64,000 nt of DNA, taken from contig NZ_CP033966.1 of assembly GCF_003854895.1 (NCBI RefSeq), positions 5,580,001 to 5,644,000 of the forward strand, given 5' to 3'. The notes beneath the pieces are model-generated. The model worked only from the letters and a program-made list of their open reading frames with translations. It ran no database searches and was not told the origin of the DNA. The translations under genes and the position numbers were made by a program. The DNA comes from Pigmentiphaga sp. H8 (GTDB taxonomy: Bacteria > Pseudomonadota > Gammaproteobacteria > Burkholderiales > Burkholderiaceae_B). Below, one piece after another: positions 33,938-42,039 of the stretch; position 1 is the first letter of the stretch; each line of letters opens with the position of its first letter.

Positions 33938-34309
33938 TTATGGTTGCTCGTCGGAGGTTGAAATGGGACGCCCCTCCTCCAGGACGTCCCGGGAAAGATG
34001 CCGGGTCATGCAGCGGCGCATGCGGTCCAGCGCCTGGATCTCGATGTCGCCGCGCGGCATGACGCGGCAGGCCAGCACCACGCCCGCCGCTTCTTCCTCG
34101 GCGCTGACGCAGCCGCGGCTCATCTTGGCGGCCAGGTAGGCGCCGCGCACGATGCGGCTCTTGCAGACGCCGCAGCCGCCGCCGCGGCAGCCCACCGGAA
34201 TGCCCTTGCGGCCCAATGCCTCCATGCCGGCCAGCAGGGTCTGCGACGGCGCGCAGCGGTAGCGCTCGCCGGTATCCAGGATGTGGACCTCGTGGGTGTC
34301 CGCGTCCAC
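33938..34309 (-). CDS. dmpQ: Plant-type 2Fe-2S ferredoxin (DmpQ/XylT-like)
   Basis: 123 residues from a GTG at 34309, 5 bp after the dmpP stop; no better start is seen. Cluster ligands are in CRGGGCGVC plus the distal Cys in VVLACRVMP, the plant-type pattern. XylT/DmpQ ferredoxins reduce the oxidised iron of catechol 2,3-dioxygenase and thereby keep it active. The C-terminal extension after the domain (about 25 residues) has no known role. Confidence 0.82.
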   Translation of the reverse strand: MDADTHEVHILDTGERYRCAPSQTLLAGMEALGRKGIPVGCRGGGCGVCKSRIVRGAYLAAKMSRGCVSAEEEAAGVVLACRVMPRGDIEIQALDRMRRCMTRHLSRDVLEEGRPISTSDEQP

Positions 34310-34314
34310 GGGAT

Positions 34315-35382
34315 TCAGATCGCCTTGAACAACGGACTGCGGCGGCCTTCCTGCGCTTGCGCCGCGGTCAGGAATTTCTCGACGTGGATGTCGCGCTCGA
34401 ACAGCCGGCCCTGCATCAGCGTCGCGATGCAGGCCTCGATCATGGGCGGCGGCCCGCACAGGTAGGCCTTGTGGCCACGGAAATCCGCGCGCCCGTCCTG
34501 GCCCGCGTACAGCCGCGCCAGCACCTCGTGCACGAAACCGGTCTCGCACCGCCCTGCCCCGTCGTGCGCATCGGACAGCGCCGGCACGTAGCGGAAATTG
34601 GCGTGCTTCGCGGCCAATTCCTCGAACCAGTCCGAGCAATACAGCTCGCCCGCGTGGCGCGCGCCGTGGATCAGCGTGATGGGCTGTTCGCAGCCCTCGG
34701 CCAGCAGCTCGGCAATCATCGACTTGGGACTGGACAGCCCCGAGCCGCCGGCCAGGAAGATCATCGGCACCTGCGCCGACTTGCGCACGTAGAAGCGCCC
34801 GAACGGCGCCGACAGAGGCAGGTACTCGCCCTCGCGCAGGTGCTCGTGGATGTAGCCCGTGGCCGCGCCGCCCTCGACCTTGCGCACGTGCAACTCCACC
34901 ACGTTCTCGCCCGGCGCGTTGGCCAGCGAGAACGCGCGCCGGCCTTCCACGCCGGGCACCGCCAGGTTGGCGTACTGCCCGGCCTGGAAGCGCACCGGCC
35001 GGTCGGTGCGCAGCCACACCCCCTTGATGGTGGGCGTCAGATCGCGCAGCGCCACCACCTCGCCCACGTAGTCCTCCAGCGGCAGGTACTGCGCGTCGGG
35101 CTCCTCGTCGACATCGGCCTCGATCATCAGGTCGGCCTCGGGCATGGCGCAGCACGCCAGGCAATGCCCCTCGTCGCGCTCGAAATCCATCAGCGCGAAA
35201 CTGCTGGCCGCGCCGTGGTCCACCTCGCCGTCCCGCACTTGCACCTTGCACGTGCCGCACAGACCGTGGCCGCAGGCATGCGGCAGCCAGATGCCGTTAC
35301 GCAGGCAGGCGTCCAGCACGGTCTGGCCGGGCTCGATGTCTATGGTCTGGCCCAGCGGCTCGATGGTGAGTTGGTAACTCAT
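34315..35382 (-). CDS. dmpP: Phenol hydroxylase reductase component P5
   Basis: 355 residues. The N-terminal plant-type ferredoxin domain has CGHGLCGTC and a distal Cys (CLACC); then the FAD domain with RAFSLANAPG and the NAD domain with IFLAGGSGLSSPKS and the terminal AYLCGPPPMIEA. It passes electrons from NADH to the diiron oxygenase. Length and order match DmpP of multicomponent phenol hydroxylases. Confidence 0.95.
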   Translation of the reverse strand: MSYQLTIEPLGQTIDIEPGQTVLDACLRNGIWLPHACGHGLCGTCKVQVRDGEVDHGAASSFALMDFERDEGHCLACCAMPEADLMIEADVDEEPDAQYLPLEDYVGEVVALRDLTPTIKGVWLRTDRPVRFQAGQYANLAVPGVEGRRAFSLANAPGENVVELHVRKVEGGAATGYIHEHLREGEYLPLSAPFGRFYVRKSAQVPMIFLAGGSGLSSPKSMIAELLAEGCEQPITLIHGARHAGELYCSDWFEELAAKHANFRYVPALSDAHDGAGRCETGFVHEVLARLYAGQDGRADFRGHKAYLCGPPPMIEACIATLMQGRLFERDIHVEKFLTAAQAQEGRRSPLFKAI

Positions 35383-35400
35383 ATGCTGCTCCTACGTATC

Positions 35401-35763
35401 CTACGAATGGCTGCCGCCTATGCCGTCCAGGCCTGGCGTGCGCAGGCGTATGGCGGACTTGTGCACCAGGCCGTTGTCGGCCAGGCTCCTGGCCGGATCC
35501 GGCTTCCACGGCTGGCCGCCGTGCTCCCACCGCGCCGCCGACCAATCGATGCGGGCGAAATCGGGATGGGCGCCATAAATACCGGGCAGCACCTCGTCGA
35601 CCAGCGCCGCGAAAGGCATGTCCGGCGGCACCGGCAGGCACACCGGCGAGCAGAACATCATGTGGCCGTCCCAGTTGATGTACAGCAGCCGGTTGCCGCC
35701 GAACTTGTCCTCGGTATCCTGGACGGGGCCGGCATAGCCGGGTTCGAGCGCGATGACAGGCAT
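35401..35763 (-). CDS. dmpO: Phenol hydroxylase subunit P4 (oxygenase gamma)
   Basis: 120 residues; FGGNRLLYINWDGHMMFCSP and the late KSAIRLRTPGLDGIG match DmpO-type gamma subunits. It begins 20 bp after dmpN and is a structural part of the alpha2-beta2-gamma2 oxygenase. Confidence 0.9.
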   Translation of the reverse strand: MPVIALEPGYAGPVQDTEDKFGGNRLLYINWDGHMMFCSPVCLPVPPDMPFAALVDEVLPGIYGAHPDFARIDWSAARWEHGGQPWKPDPARSLADNGLVHKSAIRLRTPGLDGIGGSHS

Positions 35764-35783
35764 GTTCGTCTCCTAGAGTTTGC

Positions 35784-37316
35784 TTACGCGACCTGCTTTT
35801 CCGGCGTGTCGCCGCCGGTCCAGCGGTCCCAGTTGCGCCGGTCGGCCGAGGTGTCGAAATCGCCGTTGTCCTCGCCCGCCTTCAGGTGGTACCAGTCCAG
35901 CACCTCGGGCACCGTGGCGCCGCCGCAGTTGCCCTGGAAGATCTGGTGCACCGGCAGCCAGGCCTGCACGTACTTCTCGGGTTCGCCCTCGAACACGTCC
36001 TTGCAGCCGTCCGAGCAAAAGTGGTACTTCATGCCGTGATAGGTGGTCTCGCGCATGCAGATGCGCGTCGGATCGTCCGGCTCAGTGAAGGCCATGGGGA
36101 TCTGGCAGATCTGGCACAGCATGGGCAGCGCGTTGTTGTAGAAGCGCTTGCCGTCCTGCGCTTCGCGGTCCCAATGCTCCAGGCGCGGGCGGTACAGGCG
36201 GTCGAAGCTGGCCGGGTACTTCTCCGACAGCCAGGCCATCTCGTCCGGCCGCGGAATCCAGGTGTGGATCGCCGCCGCGTGGGTGTAGTTGTAGAAAATG
36301 CCCCAGGCCTGGTGCGAGATGTGGTCCTTCTCCTTGCGCGCCTGCTCGTGGTACTTGGGCATGCGGATGCCATAGCGCGCCAGGTCCTGGAACAGCGCGC
36401 CGCCGTTTTTCTCGAAATAGATCTCCCAGGCTTCCGACCACGACATCACGCGCTTGGGCAGCATGTAGTCCATCATCATCGCCACCAGCGTCAACAGCCG
36501 ATAGCCGCGCCAGAACCACTTGTCTATCCACTTCTGCACGATGGGCAGGTTGTCCGGATCCTGTTCCAGCAGGAACTTCACGATCTCCAGCCCCAGCGTC
36601 ATGTGACGCGACTCGTCGCTTTGCGCCGAGAAACCGAACGTGACCGTGGCCATGTCGCCGTTGAACGCCGCGCCGCTCATGAACGGCATGAACAGCAGAT
36701 TCGTCAGCACGTACTCGAACGAGAACGAAATCGCCGTCACGAACTCGAACGGCCCCGCCGACATCGCATCGTCGAAATACGACTTCGGCACCGACAGATA
36801 CCAGACCCGGTCGTGCATGTGCTTGAAGTCATGCAGCCCGTTGAAATACTTGTTGTAGTGGCTGATCGTGTGGATCTGCGTCTGCGAATGCCGCAGCTCG
36901 TCGATCGACTGCATCTGGCACGCGATGCGCGCCCCCACCCCGCGGAAATTGCGTCCCGCCATCGCATAGCCCCGGTGCGCCGCGTACTCCAGCGGGCTCA
37001 CCCCTTGCAGGAACAGCTTGATCGCATTGATGTAGCGCGCGTCGGTCACGTTGAACTGACCGTTGTTCTGCGCGAAGGCATCGATAATGGCGTAGAGCTT
37101 GCGCTCCTTCTCGCCCTGGAACTTCCAGTACGCATCCATCGTCAGGCGGAACGGGTCCTCCCACTTGTCCCAGTCGTGCACCTTGATGCCCTCGAACCTG
37201 TCGTAGGGGAACACCTTGTCCATCGGCTGGTAGCTGGTTTCCCAGCCCAGGTCGCGGGTCAACAGCGCGTAGCGCTCCTTCAGGCCCAGCTTGCGCGCGG
37301 GCGTCGATGTGGTCAT
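35784..37316 (-). CDS. dmpN: Phenol hydroxylase subunit P3 (diiron oxygenase alpha)
   Basis: 510 residues from the ATG at 37316 (GGAGACGCAC upstream). Diiron ligands are in the two ExxH motifs SIDELRHSQ and QSDESRHMTLG, with further Glu in the helical core. The C-terminal zinc-type region QICQIPMAF and YHFCSDGCKDVF is typical of bacterial phenol and toluene hydroxylases. It hydroxylates phenol to catechol with O2. Confidence 0.96.
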   Translation of the reverse strand: MTTSTPARKLGLKERYALLTRDLGWETSYQPMDKVFPYDRFEGIKVHDWDKWEDPFRLTMDAYWKFQGEKERKLYAIIDAFAQNNGQFNVTDARYINAIKLFLQGVSPLEYAAHRGYAMAGRNFRGVGARIACQMQSIDELRHSQTQIHTISHYNKYFNGLHDFKHMHDRVWYLSVPKSYFDDAMSAGPFEFVTAISFSFEYVLTNLLFMPFMSGAAFNGDMATVTFGFSAQSDESRHMTLGLEIVKFLLEQDPDNLPIVQKWIDKWFWRGYRLLTLVAMMMDYMLPKRVMSWSEAWEIYFEKNGGALFQDLARYGIRMPKYHEQARKEKDHISHQAWGIFYNYTHAAAIHTWIPRPDEMAWLSEKYPASFDRLYRPRLEHWDREAQDGKRFYNNALPMLCQICQIPMAFTEPDDPTRICMRETTYHGMKYHFCSDGCKDVFEGEPEKYVQAWLPVHQIFQGNCGGATVPEVLDWYHLKAGEDNGDFDTSADRRNWDRWTGGDTPEKQVA

Positions 37317-37360
37317 GTGCGTCTCCGTTTCTTGCTTGATGGGGAATGGCATCCAGGGGC

Positions 37361-37633
37361 CTAGCGATGCCAGGCCAGCGTGAACTCGTCGTCCGTCTCG
37401 TCGACGTTTCCCGACAGCGAAATCAGGTTCACGTGCAGCTCCTGCGGGTCCCAGTCGCGGCCCAGCCGCTCTTCCACCGAGGCGCGCCGGATCACCAGCG
37501 AATCCGGCGCGTCGATCTTCACCATGGCCGGGAAGTCCTGGCGCTGCGCGCGCGGGTTGTCCTCCAGGATCGCGTCGATGATGCTGCGGGTGTCGTCATT
37601 GGCCTGGAAGGCGATGAATACGTTTTGAGACAT
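37361..37633 (-). CDS. dmpM: Phenol hydroxylase activator protein P2
   Basis: 90 residues, the size of the MmoB/DmpM effector family. VFIAFQANDDTRSIIDAI and PAMVKIDAPDSLVI are the family blocks. It has no cofactor and binds the oxygenase to tune turnover. Lies between dmpL and dmpN as expected. Confidence 0.93.
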   Translation of the reverse strand: MSQNVFIAFQANDDTRSIIDAILEDNPRAQRQDFPAMVKIDAPDSLVIRRASVEERLGRDWDPQELHVNLISLSGNVDETDDEFTLAWHR

Positions 37634-37662
37634 GGCGGTTCCTTGCTTGATAAAGGTTCGGG

Positions 37663-38661
37663 TCACACGGCGACCTGGCACTTCGCGGCGCGCTGGCGCA
37701 GCACCGACACCGCCTCGTCCAACTGCGCGGCACCTTGCGCGCCGAAGGCAACGGCCGCCCACGGCGCCAGCGCCTCCTTGCTCCGCGCCACCCAGTCCTT
37801 CACCCACCCGGACAACAACGCCGCGTTCTCCGGGGATTCCTCGGCCGCCGTCTTCATGCAGGCATCCACCCAGCGCAGGTTCTCGCCATGCCAGTCGCGC
37901 ATGAACTCCACGCTCATCCCGAAACCATTGCCCGTGGCCGCCGACAACTCCCGCTCCAGCGCCTGGAACACCAGCGGATACACCAGCCCGTCCAGCACCA
38001 GGTCCTGCGCCACGAACACCTCGAACCAGTCCTTCGTCACGAACAGGTTCTCCATCTCGCGCCGCAGCCCCTGCCACTCCGGTGAGCCCAGCCAATGCTG
38101 CTTCGCCCGCGCCAGCGACGCGCCCTGATTGCCATCCAGCAACAGCCCGATGCGGCTCAGGTACTGCGCCAGCCCCAGCCGGTCCATGCTCTGGTACTGC
38201 GCCGCCTGCGTGATCGCCGCGCCATACCCATAGGCCGTCACATAACAGTTGTTCATATTCGCGCCCCACTCGTAGTGACGCAGCGGCAGCACCAGCTCCT
38301 CGATACGCTGCCGCACCTCGCCCGGCGCCTCGCGCAGCAGGCCGCGCCTGTCCACGAACTCCAGCGCGCTTTCCTGCGCCTCCTGCTGCCGCGCGCGGGC
38401 CTGCGTGTACGTGCCGTAGTAGTAATGGCGCGGATCCTTGAACGCGTACCAATCCCGCATCACCACCGCCGTGCGGCGCGTGTCGTATAGCTCGAACCCC
38501 GGCTCCCACAACGGCCGGTAGTGGAAATTCACCTCCGGCTGCAGGTCATAGGTCGCCTCCTGATAGCGCGACGCCGGCTTATCCGCGCCGAAGCGGCGCG
38601 CGATATGGGAAAACGTCTGGCGAATCGGACGGATGTCGGAAGTCTTGATATCGACTTGCAT
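37663..38661 (-). CDS. dmpL: Phenol hydroxylase subunit P1 (oxygenase beta)
   Basis: 332 residues. The beta subunit of diiron phenol hydroxylase: FHYRPLWEPGFELYDTRRT, RDWYAFKDPRHYYYGTYTQAR and YGYGAAITQAAQYQSMDRLG. It is structurally like the alpha subunit but lacks the iron ligands. Length equals DmpL of Pseudomonas. Confidence 0.95.
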   Translation of the reverse strand: MQVDIKTSDIRPIRQTFSHIARRFGADKPASRYQEATYDLQPEVNFHYRPLWEPGFELYDTRRTAVVMRDWYAFKDPRHYYYGTYTQARARQQEAQESALEFVDRRGLLREAPGEVRQRIEELVLPLRHYEWGANMNNCYVTAYGYGAAITQAAQYQSMDRLGLAQYLSRIGLLLDGNQGASLARAKQHWLGSPEWQGLRREMENLFVTKDWFEVFVAQDLVLDGLVYPLVFQALERELSAATGNGFGMSVEFMRDWHGENLRWVDACMKTAAEESPENAALLSGWVKDWVARSKEALAPWAAVAFGAQGAAQLDEAVSVLRQRAAKCQVAV

Positions 38662-38697
38662 GGCTGGGTCTCGTCGGAAGGGAAAAAGGGAAGGCGG

Positions 38698-38955
38698 CTA
38701 CTCGGCCACGCCGGGCGATCCGTAGCGCCACTTCATGCGCTCCAGGTCCAGGCGGGCCGCTTCTTCCGCGCCCACCATCCGCACGCGGTTGCGGCGGCAG
38801 AACTCCTGGAATTGGGGAAACTCCAGCACCAGCTCCACGGCCAGCTCCGGATCGCCTATCGAGAACTCGAACTCGACGTAGCGGCTTTCCAGCAGACCCA
38901 GGACGCGGACATAGCGGGAGGGATGCGGTGGGATGCCGGCGGCGGTTGCATCCAT
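38698..38955 (-). CDS. dmpK: Phenol hydroxylase assembly subunit P0
   Basis: 85 residues; RYVRVLGLLESRYVEFEFSIGDPELAVE matches DmpK. It is needed for assembly of active oxygenase rather than turnover. First gene of the operon, GGAGACACGCCC before its ATG, and about 80 bp downstream of the predicted sigma-54 promoter at 39036-39051. Confidence 0.92.
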   Translation of the reverse strand: MDATAAGIPPHPSRYVRVLGLLESRYVEFEFSIGDPELAVELVLEFPQFQEFCRRNRVRMVGAEEAARLDLERMKWRYGSPGVAE

Positions 38956-39035
38956 GGGCGTGTCTCCATGGGGCGTGATGCCCTCGTTGATTTCATGACT
39001 TGGCGCAGCGGGGACTGCGGTGGTGTCATGAGAAG

Positions 39036-39051
39036 TGCAACGGGCGTGCCA
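39036..39051 (-). promoter_or_regulatory. Sigma-54 promoter of the phenol (dmp) operon
   Basis: The minus strand reads TGGCACG, CCCG, TTGCA: a perfect match to TGGCACG-N4-TTGCW. It points toward dmpK (start 38955), giving a leader of about 70 bases. DmpR/XylR-family activators always work with sigma-54, and such a regulator is encoded at 52858-54510. Confidence 0.88.
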
Positions 39052-39206
39052 GCGGCGGCAAGTGATTGATTTAGTGGGGGATTTTTTTACGCGAGGCCAG
39101 GGGTGCGGGGTTTCCTGGATGCGGAAAAGGGGAAATGCTGCGGTGCAGCTTTATGAAATGGTGAAGTTGGCCTCCGCTACCAGGGCACAATAGGACGCTT
39201 TCAAAA

Positions 39207-39229
39207 GCAGTACACGATCCGTGTACTGC
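39207..39229. promoter_or_regulatory. 23-bp inverted repeat between dmpK and the ABC transporter gene
   Basis: GCAGTACACG (39207-39216) and CGTGTACTGC (39220-39229) are perfect inverted repeats around ATC. It is 24 bp upstream of the ABC transporter ATG and about 190 bp upstream of the predicted dmp transcription start. It could be an operator for the transporter gene or an upstream activating site for the phenol operon; it is unlike the TTGATCAA-type sites of XylR/DmpR. Confidence 0.6.
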
Positions 39230-39253
39230 ACGGTATATAGGGAATGACACTGC

Positions 39254-40996
39254 ATGGCGACATCCGAGCCGCCCTCTCGCACACCCGCCATCAGCCTAGG
39301 CACCGCCGCCCGCGATCTCTACCGCGCCCTCTGGCGCCACGCAGCCGGCGTCCGCCCCCACCTGCTCGGCGCCGCCGGCCTGCTCTCAGCAGCCCAGCTA
39401 CTCCGCCTGACCATGCCCTGGCTGGCCGCCCAAGCCATCAACGCCCTACAGCAAGGCGACATGGCAACAGCCGGCCGTTGGATCGCCTACCTGGTCGGCG
39501 TCTACCTCCTCTCCTGGCTCCTCCACGGCCCCGGCCGCATCCTGGAACGCAACGTCGGTGTCCGAGTCCGCGAACGCCTGGCCGATCAACTCTACGCCCG
39601 CATCGCCGCCGCCCCGCTCGCCTGGCGCGACGGCCGGCACTCCGGCGAACTCCAGCACCGCATCGTCCAATCCAGTCGCGCCCTGTCCGACTTCGCGCAA
39701 AACCAATTCGGCTACCTGCAAAGCGCCTTCAACTTCGTCGGCCCGCTGGCCGCCCTGGCTCTGCTCTCGCGCACCAGCGGCACCATTGCCATCACCGGCT
39801 ACGTCATCATCGCGCTGATCATCATGCGCTTCGACCGCGCGCTGATGCAACTTGCCCGCGCCGAGAACGACGCGGAACGCCGCTATGCCGCCGCGCTGCT
39901 GGACTTCGTCGGCAACGCCGGCACGGTGATCGGCTTGCGCTTGCAATCGGCCTCGCGCAAGGTGCTCGGCCGCCGCATGGAAGCGGTGATGGCGCCGCTG
40001 CGCCGCGCGGTCATGGTCACGGAAGGCAAGTGGTTCACCGTGGACATCCTCGGCATGGGGCTCACGTGGATACTGGTGGTGGTCTACGTGCTGCAATCGC
40101 GGCAGCCCGGGCAGGCGGTGATGCTGGGTACGGTCTTCATGATCTACCAGTACGCCCAGCAGGCCGCGACGGTGGTCGGCGCGATGGCCTCGAACTTCCA
40201 GAGTTTCGCGCGCATGCACACGGACTACGGCAGCGCCGAACCGATCTGGGAAGCGCCCAGCGATCCCGACGCCGCTGTTCCGGCCGTGGTGCCCGATGCG
40301 CCGTGGCGGACGCTGGAACTGCGCAATGCCAGGTGGCGCTATGCCGACGACGCGCGCGGCGGATTGCATGGGATCGATCTGGAACTGAAGCGCGGAGCGC
40401 GGGTGGCGCTGATCGGCCCGAGCGGGGGTGGCAAGAGTACGCTGCTGCGCATGCTGGCGGGCCTCTACCCTCCGCAGCAGGGCGAATTGTTGCGTGATGG
40501 CATAACGGTGGACTGGTCCGAACTACGCACGCTGGCCACGCTGATCCCGCAAGAGGCCGAGGTGTTCGAAGCCACTGTGGAAGAGAACCTGACCTTCGGC
40601 GAACCTGCCGACGCGGAGGCGCTGGAGTCCGCCGTGCATGCAGGGGTGTTCGACGAGGTACTACAACGCCTGCCCGAGGGCTTGGCCAGTCCGCTGAACG
40701 AGCGGGGCGGCAATCTCTCCGGTGGTCAGCGGCAGCGGCTGGCCCTGTCCCGCGGCGCACTGGCGGCACAGGGAAGTTCGTTGCTGTTGCTCGATGAGCC
40801 AACCAGCGCACTCGACCCGCAAGCCGAAGGCCGGGTGTTCGACCGCATGGTCGCTGCGTTCCCGTCGGCGTGCATCGTGGCCTCGGTACACCGGCCCAGT
40901 CTGCTCGAACGGTTCGACACCATCGTCGTGATGGAGGCCGGCAAGGTGGTCGATGCCGGCCCGCGCGACCAGGTGCTGGCAAGAAGGGCTCACTGA
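39254..40996 (+). CDS. ABC transporter, fused permease and ATP-binding domains (exporter type)
   Basis: 580 residues. N-terminal membrane domain of about six helices (20-310), then the nucleotide-binding domain with Walker A GPSGGGKST, signature LSGGQRQR, Walker B SLLLLDEPTSALD and switch His in ASVHRPS. It has the layout of type IV half-transporter exporters that dimerise. Divergent from the phenol operon; substrate unknown, possibly a toxic aromatic or a peptide/lipid. Confidence 0.9.
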   Translation: MATSEPPSRTPAISLGTAARDLYRALWRHAAGVRPHLLGAAGLLSAAQLLRLTMPWLAAQAINALQQGDMATAGRWIAYLVGVYLLSWLLHGPGRILERNVGVRVRERLADQLYARIAAAPLAWRDGRHSGELQHRIVQSSRALSDFAQNQFGYLQSAFNFVGPLAALALLSRTSGTIAITGYVIIALIIMRFDRALMQLARAENDAERRYAAALLDFVGNAGTVIGLRLQSASRKVLGRRMEAVMAPLRRAVMVTEGKWFTVDILGMGLTWILVVVYVLQSRQPGQAVMLGTVFMIYQYAQQAATVVGAMASNFQSFARMHTDYGSAEPIWEAPSDPDAAVPAVVPDAPWRTLELRNARWRYADDARGGLHGIDLELKRGARVALIGPSGGGKSTLLRMLAGLYPPQQGELLRDGITVDWSELRTLATLIPQEAEVFEATVEENLTFGEPADAEALESAVHAGVFDEVLQRLPEGLASPLNERGGNLSGGQRQRLALSRGALAAQGSSLLLLDEPTSALDPQAEGRVFDRMVAAFPSACIVASVHRPSLLERFDTIVVMEAGKVVDAGPRDQVLARRAH

Positions 40997-41036
40997 TCCG
41001 GCGTATTGCCCGCCAAGCCGATGAGGCACTTGCAAG

Positions 41037-41432
41037 TCAATTGCCCAGCGCCTGCTGCGCTCGCGCCAGATCATCCCGCGCCTCTTTCAGTTTGGCCTCG
41101 CGCTTGGCAAGCTTGTCGGCGTCTTTGCCTTCGCTTCGGGTTTCCTGCAATTCGCGCTCCCGCTCGGCCACCTTCTGCCGCGCTTTTGCGACGTCCTGTG
41201 CGCGCGCCTTGCGTATCGACTCGGGCGTGCAGTGCGCCTCTTGCTCGCGCAATGCCCGGTTCAGTCCGGCAACCCGCCTGTCGTTGCCATGTTGCCTGGC
41301 CTGCTCGATCTCCTTGAGTATCTCCGCGCGTTTCTGCAAGCAGGGGTTGGCGTCATTCACCGCATCGGTCGTTGCCGCGACAGCCAACGGAACACTGCAA
41401 GACAGGAACAACAGGGTGGCAAGTCGTTTCAT
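41037..41432 (-). CDS. DUF1090 family periplasmic protein
   Basis: 131 residues. Signal peptide to about residue 19 (SVPLAVAA), one Cys pair (NPCLQKR, EAHCTPES) and a long charged helix predicted to form a coiled coil (RQKVAERERELQETRSEGKD onward). The pattern matches DUF1090 (YqjC of E. coli). No function is known. Confidence 0.85.
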   Translation of the reverse strand: MKRLATLLFLSCSVPLAVAATTDAVNDANPCLQKRAEILKEIEQARQHGNDRRVAGLNRALREQEAHCTPESIRKARAQDVAKARQKVAERERELQETRSEGKDADKLAKREAKLKEARDDLARAQQALGN

Positions 41433-41508
41433 GGATCGGCCTTATGGATGACTGCACTGACTTCGATCGCGGCGCCGCCGCCCGACCACAGTGGACCATT
41501 CTAGAGGC

Positions 41509-41982
41509 TCAGCCTGCAACAGGCAGCGCTTTGCGCATCAGCGCGTTCTCTAGCATCACCCCTCGGCGGACCGGAAAACGTCGTTCGACGACGTGAAAAC
41601 CGTGCAGAGCGAAAAAGGGCTCGGCGGTCTTGCTCACATTGGAAGTCAACGCCGCCAGGCCCAGGGATTTTGCCTCGGCATGAATGCGGGCCATCAGCCG
41701 CGTCCCTATTCCTTGACCCGGATGCAAGCCGGACACATAGAATTGGTCGATGTAGCCGTCTGATTGAACGTCCGCATAGCCCACGACTTCGCCATCGATC
41801 TCGGCAATAAAGGGCTGGTTTTTCCGCACCTGATCTGCCCAGGCAACCATGTCGAAGTCCGAAGGCGCCCATGCCTCGACTTGCTCGGGTGAATAATCCT
41901 TGGAGGCGACCTCGCGGATGGAGGTGAAGAATACGCGAAATAACGCGGCTTCATCGCCGGACCTGAATCTGCGAATTTCCAC
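41509..41982 (-). CDS. GNAT-family N-acetyltransferase
   Basis: 157 residues. The acetyl-CoA motif is HPGQGIGTRLMARIHAEAK (motif A), preceded by EVVGYADVQSDGYIDQFYVSG. The C-terminal FFALHGFHVVERRF is the usual last strand region. Substrate is unknown; it stands alone between DUF1090 and DUF817 genes on the minus strand. Confidence 0.88.
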   Translation of the reverse strand: MEIRRFRSGDEAALFRVFFTSIREVASKDYSPEQVEAWAPSDFDMVAWADQVRKNQPFIAEIDGEVVGYADVQSDGYIDQFYVSGLHPGQGIGTRLMARIHAEAKSLGLAALTSNVSKTAEPFFALHGFHVVERRFPVRRGVMLENALMRKALPVAG

Positions 41983-42039
41983 TGGATCCTCGACATTGCG
42001 GCTGGGACGGCGAGTCTGCCATATTCGGCCTTGTGCGGC

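Noticed and set aside
39052..39206. Search for XylR/DmpR-type TTGATCAA upstream activating sites
   Set aside because: No copy was seen; a GCTGC-GGT-GCAGC dyad near 39143 is too short to assign.
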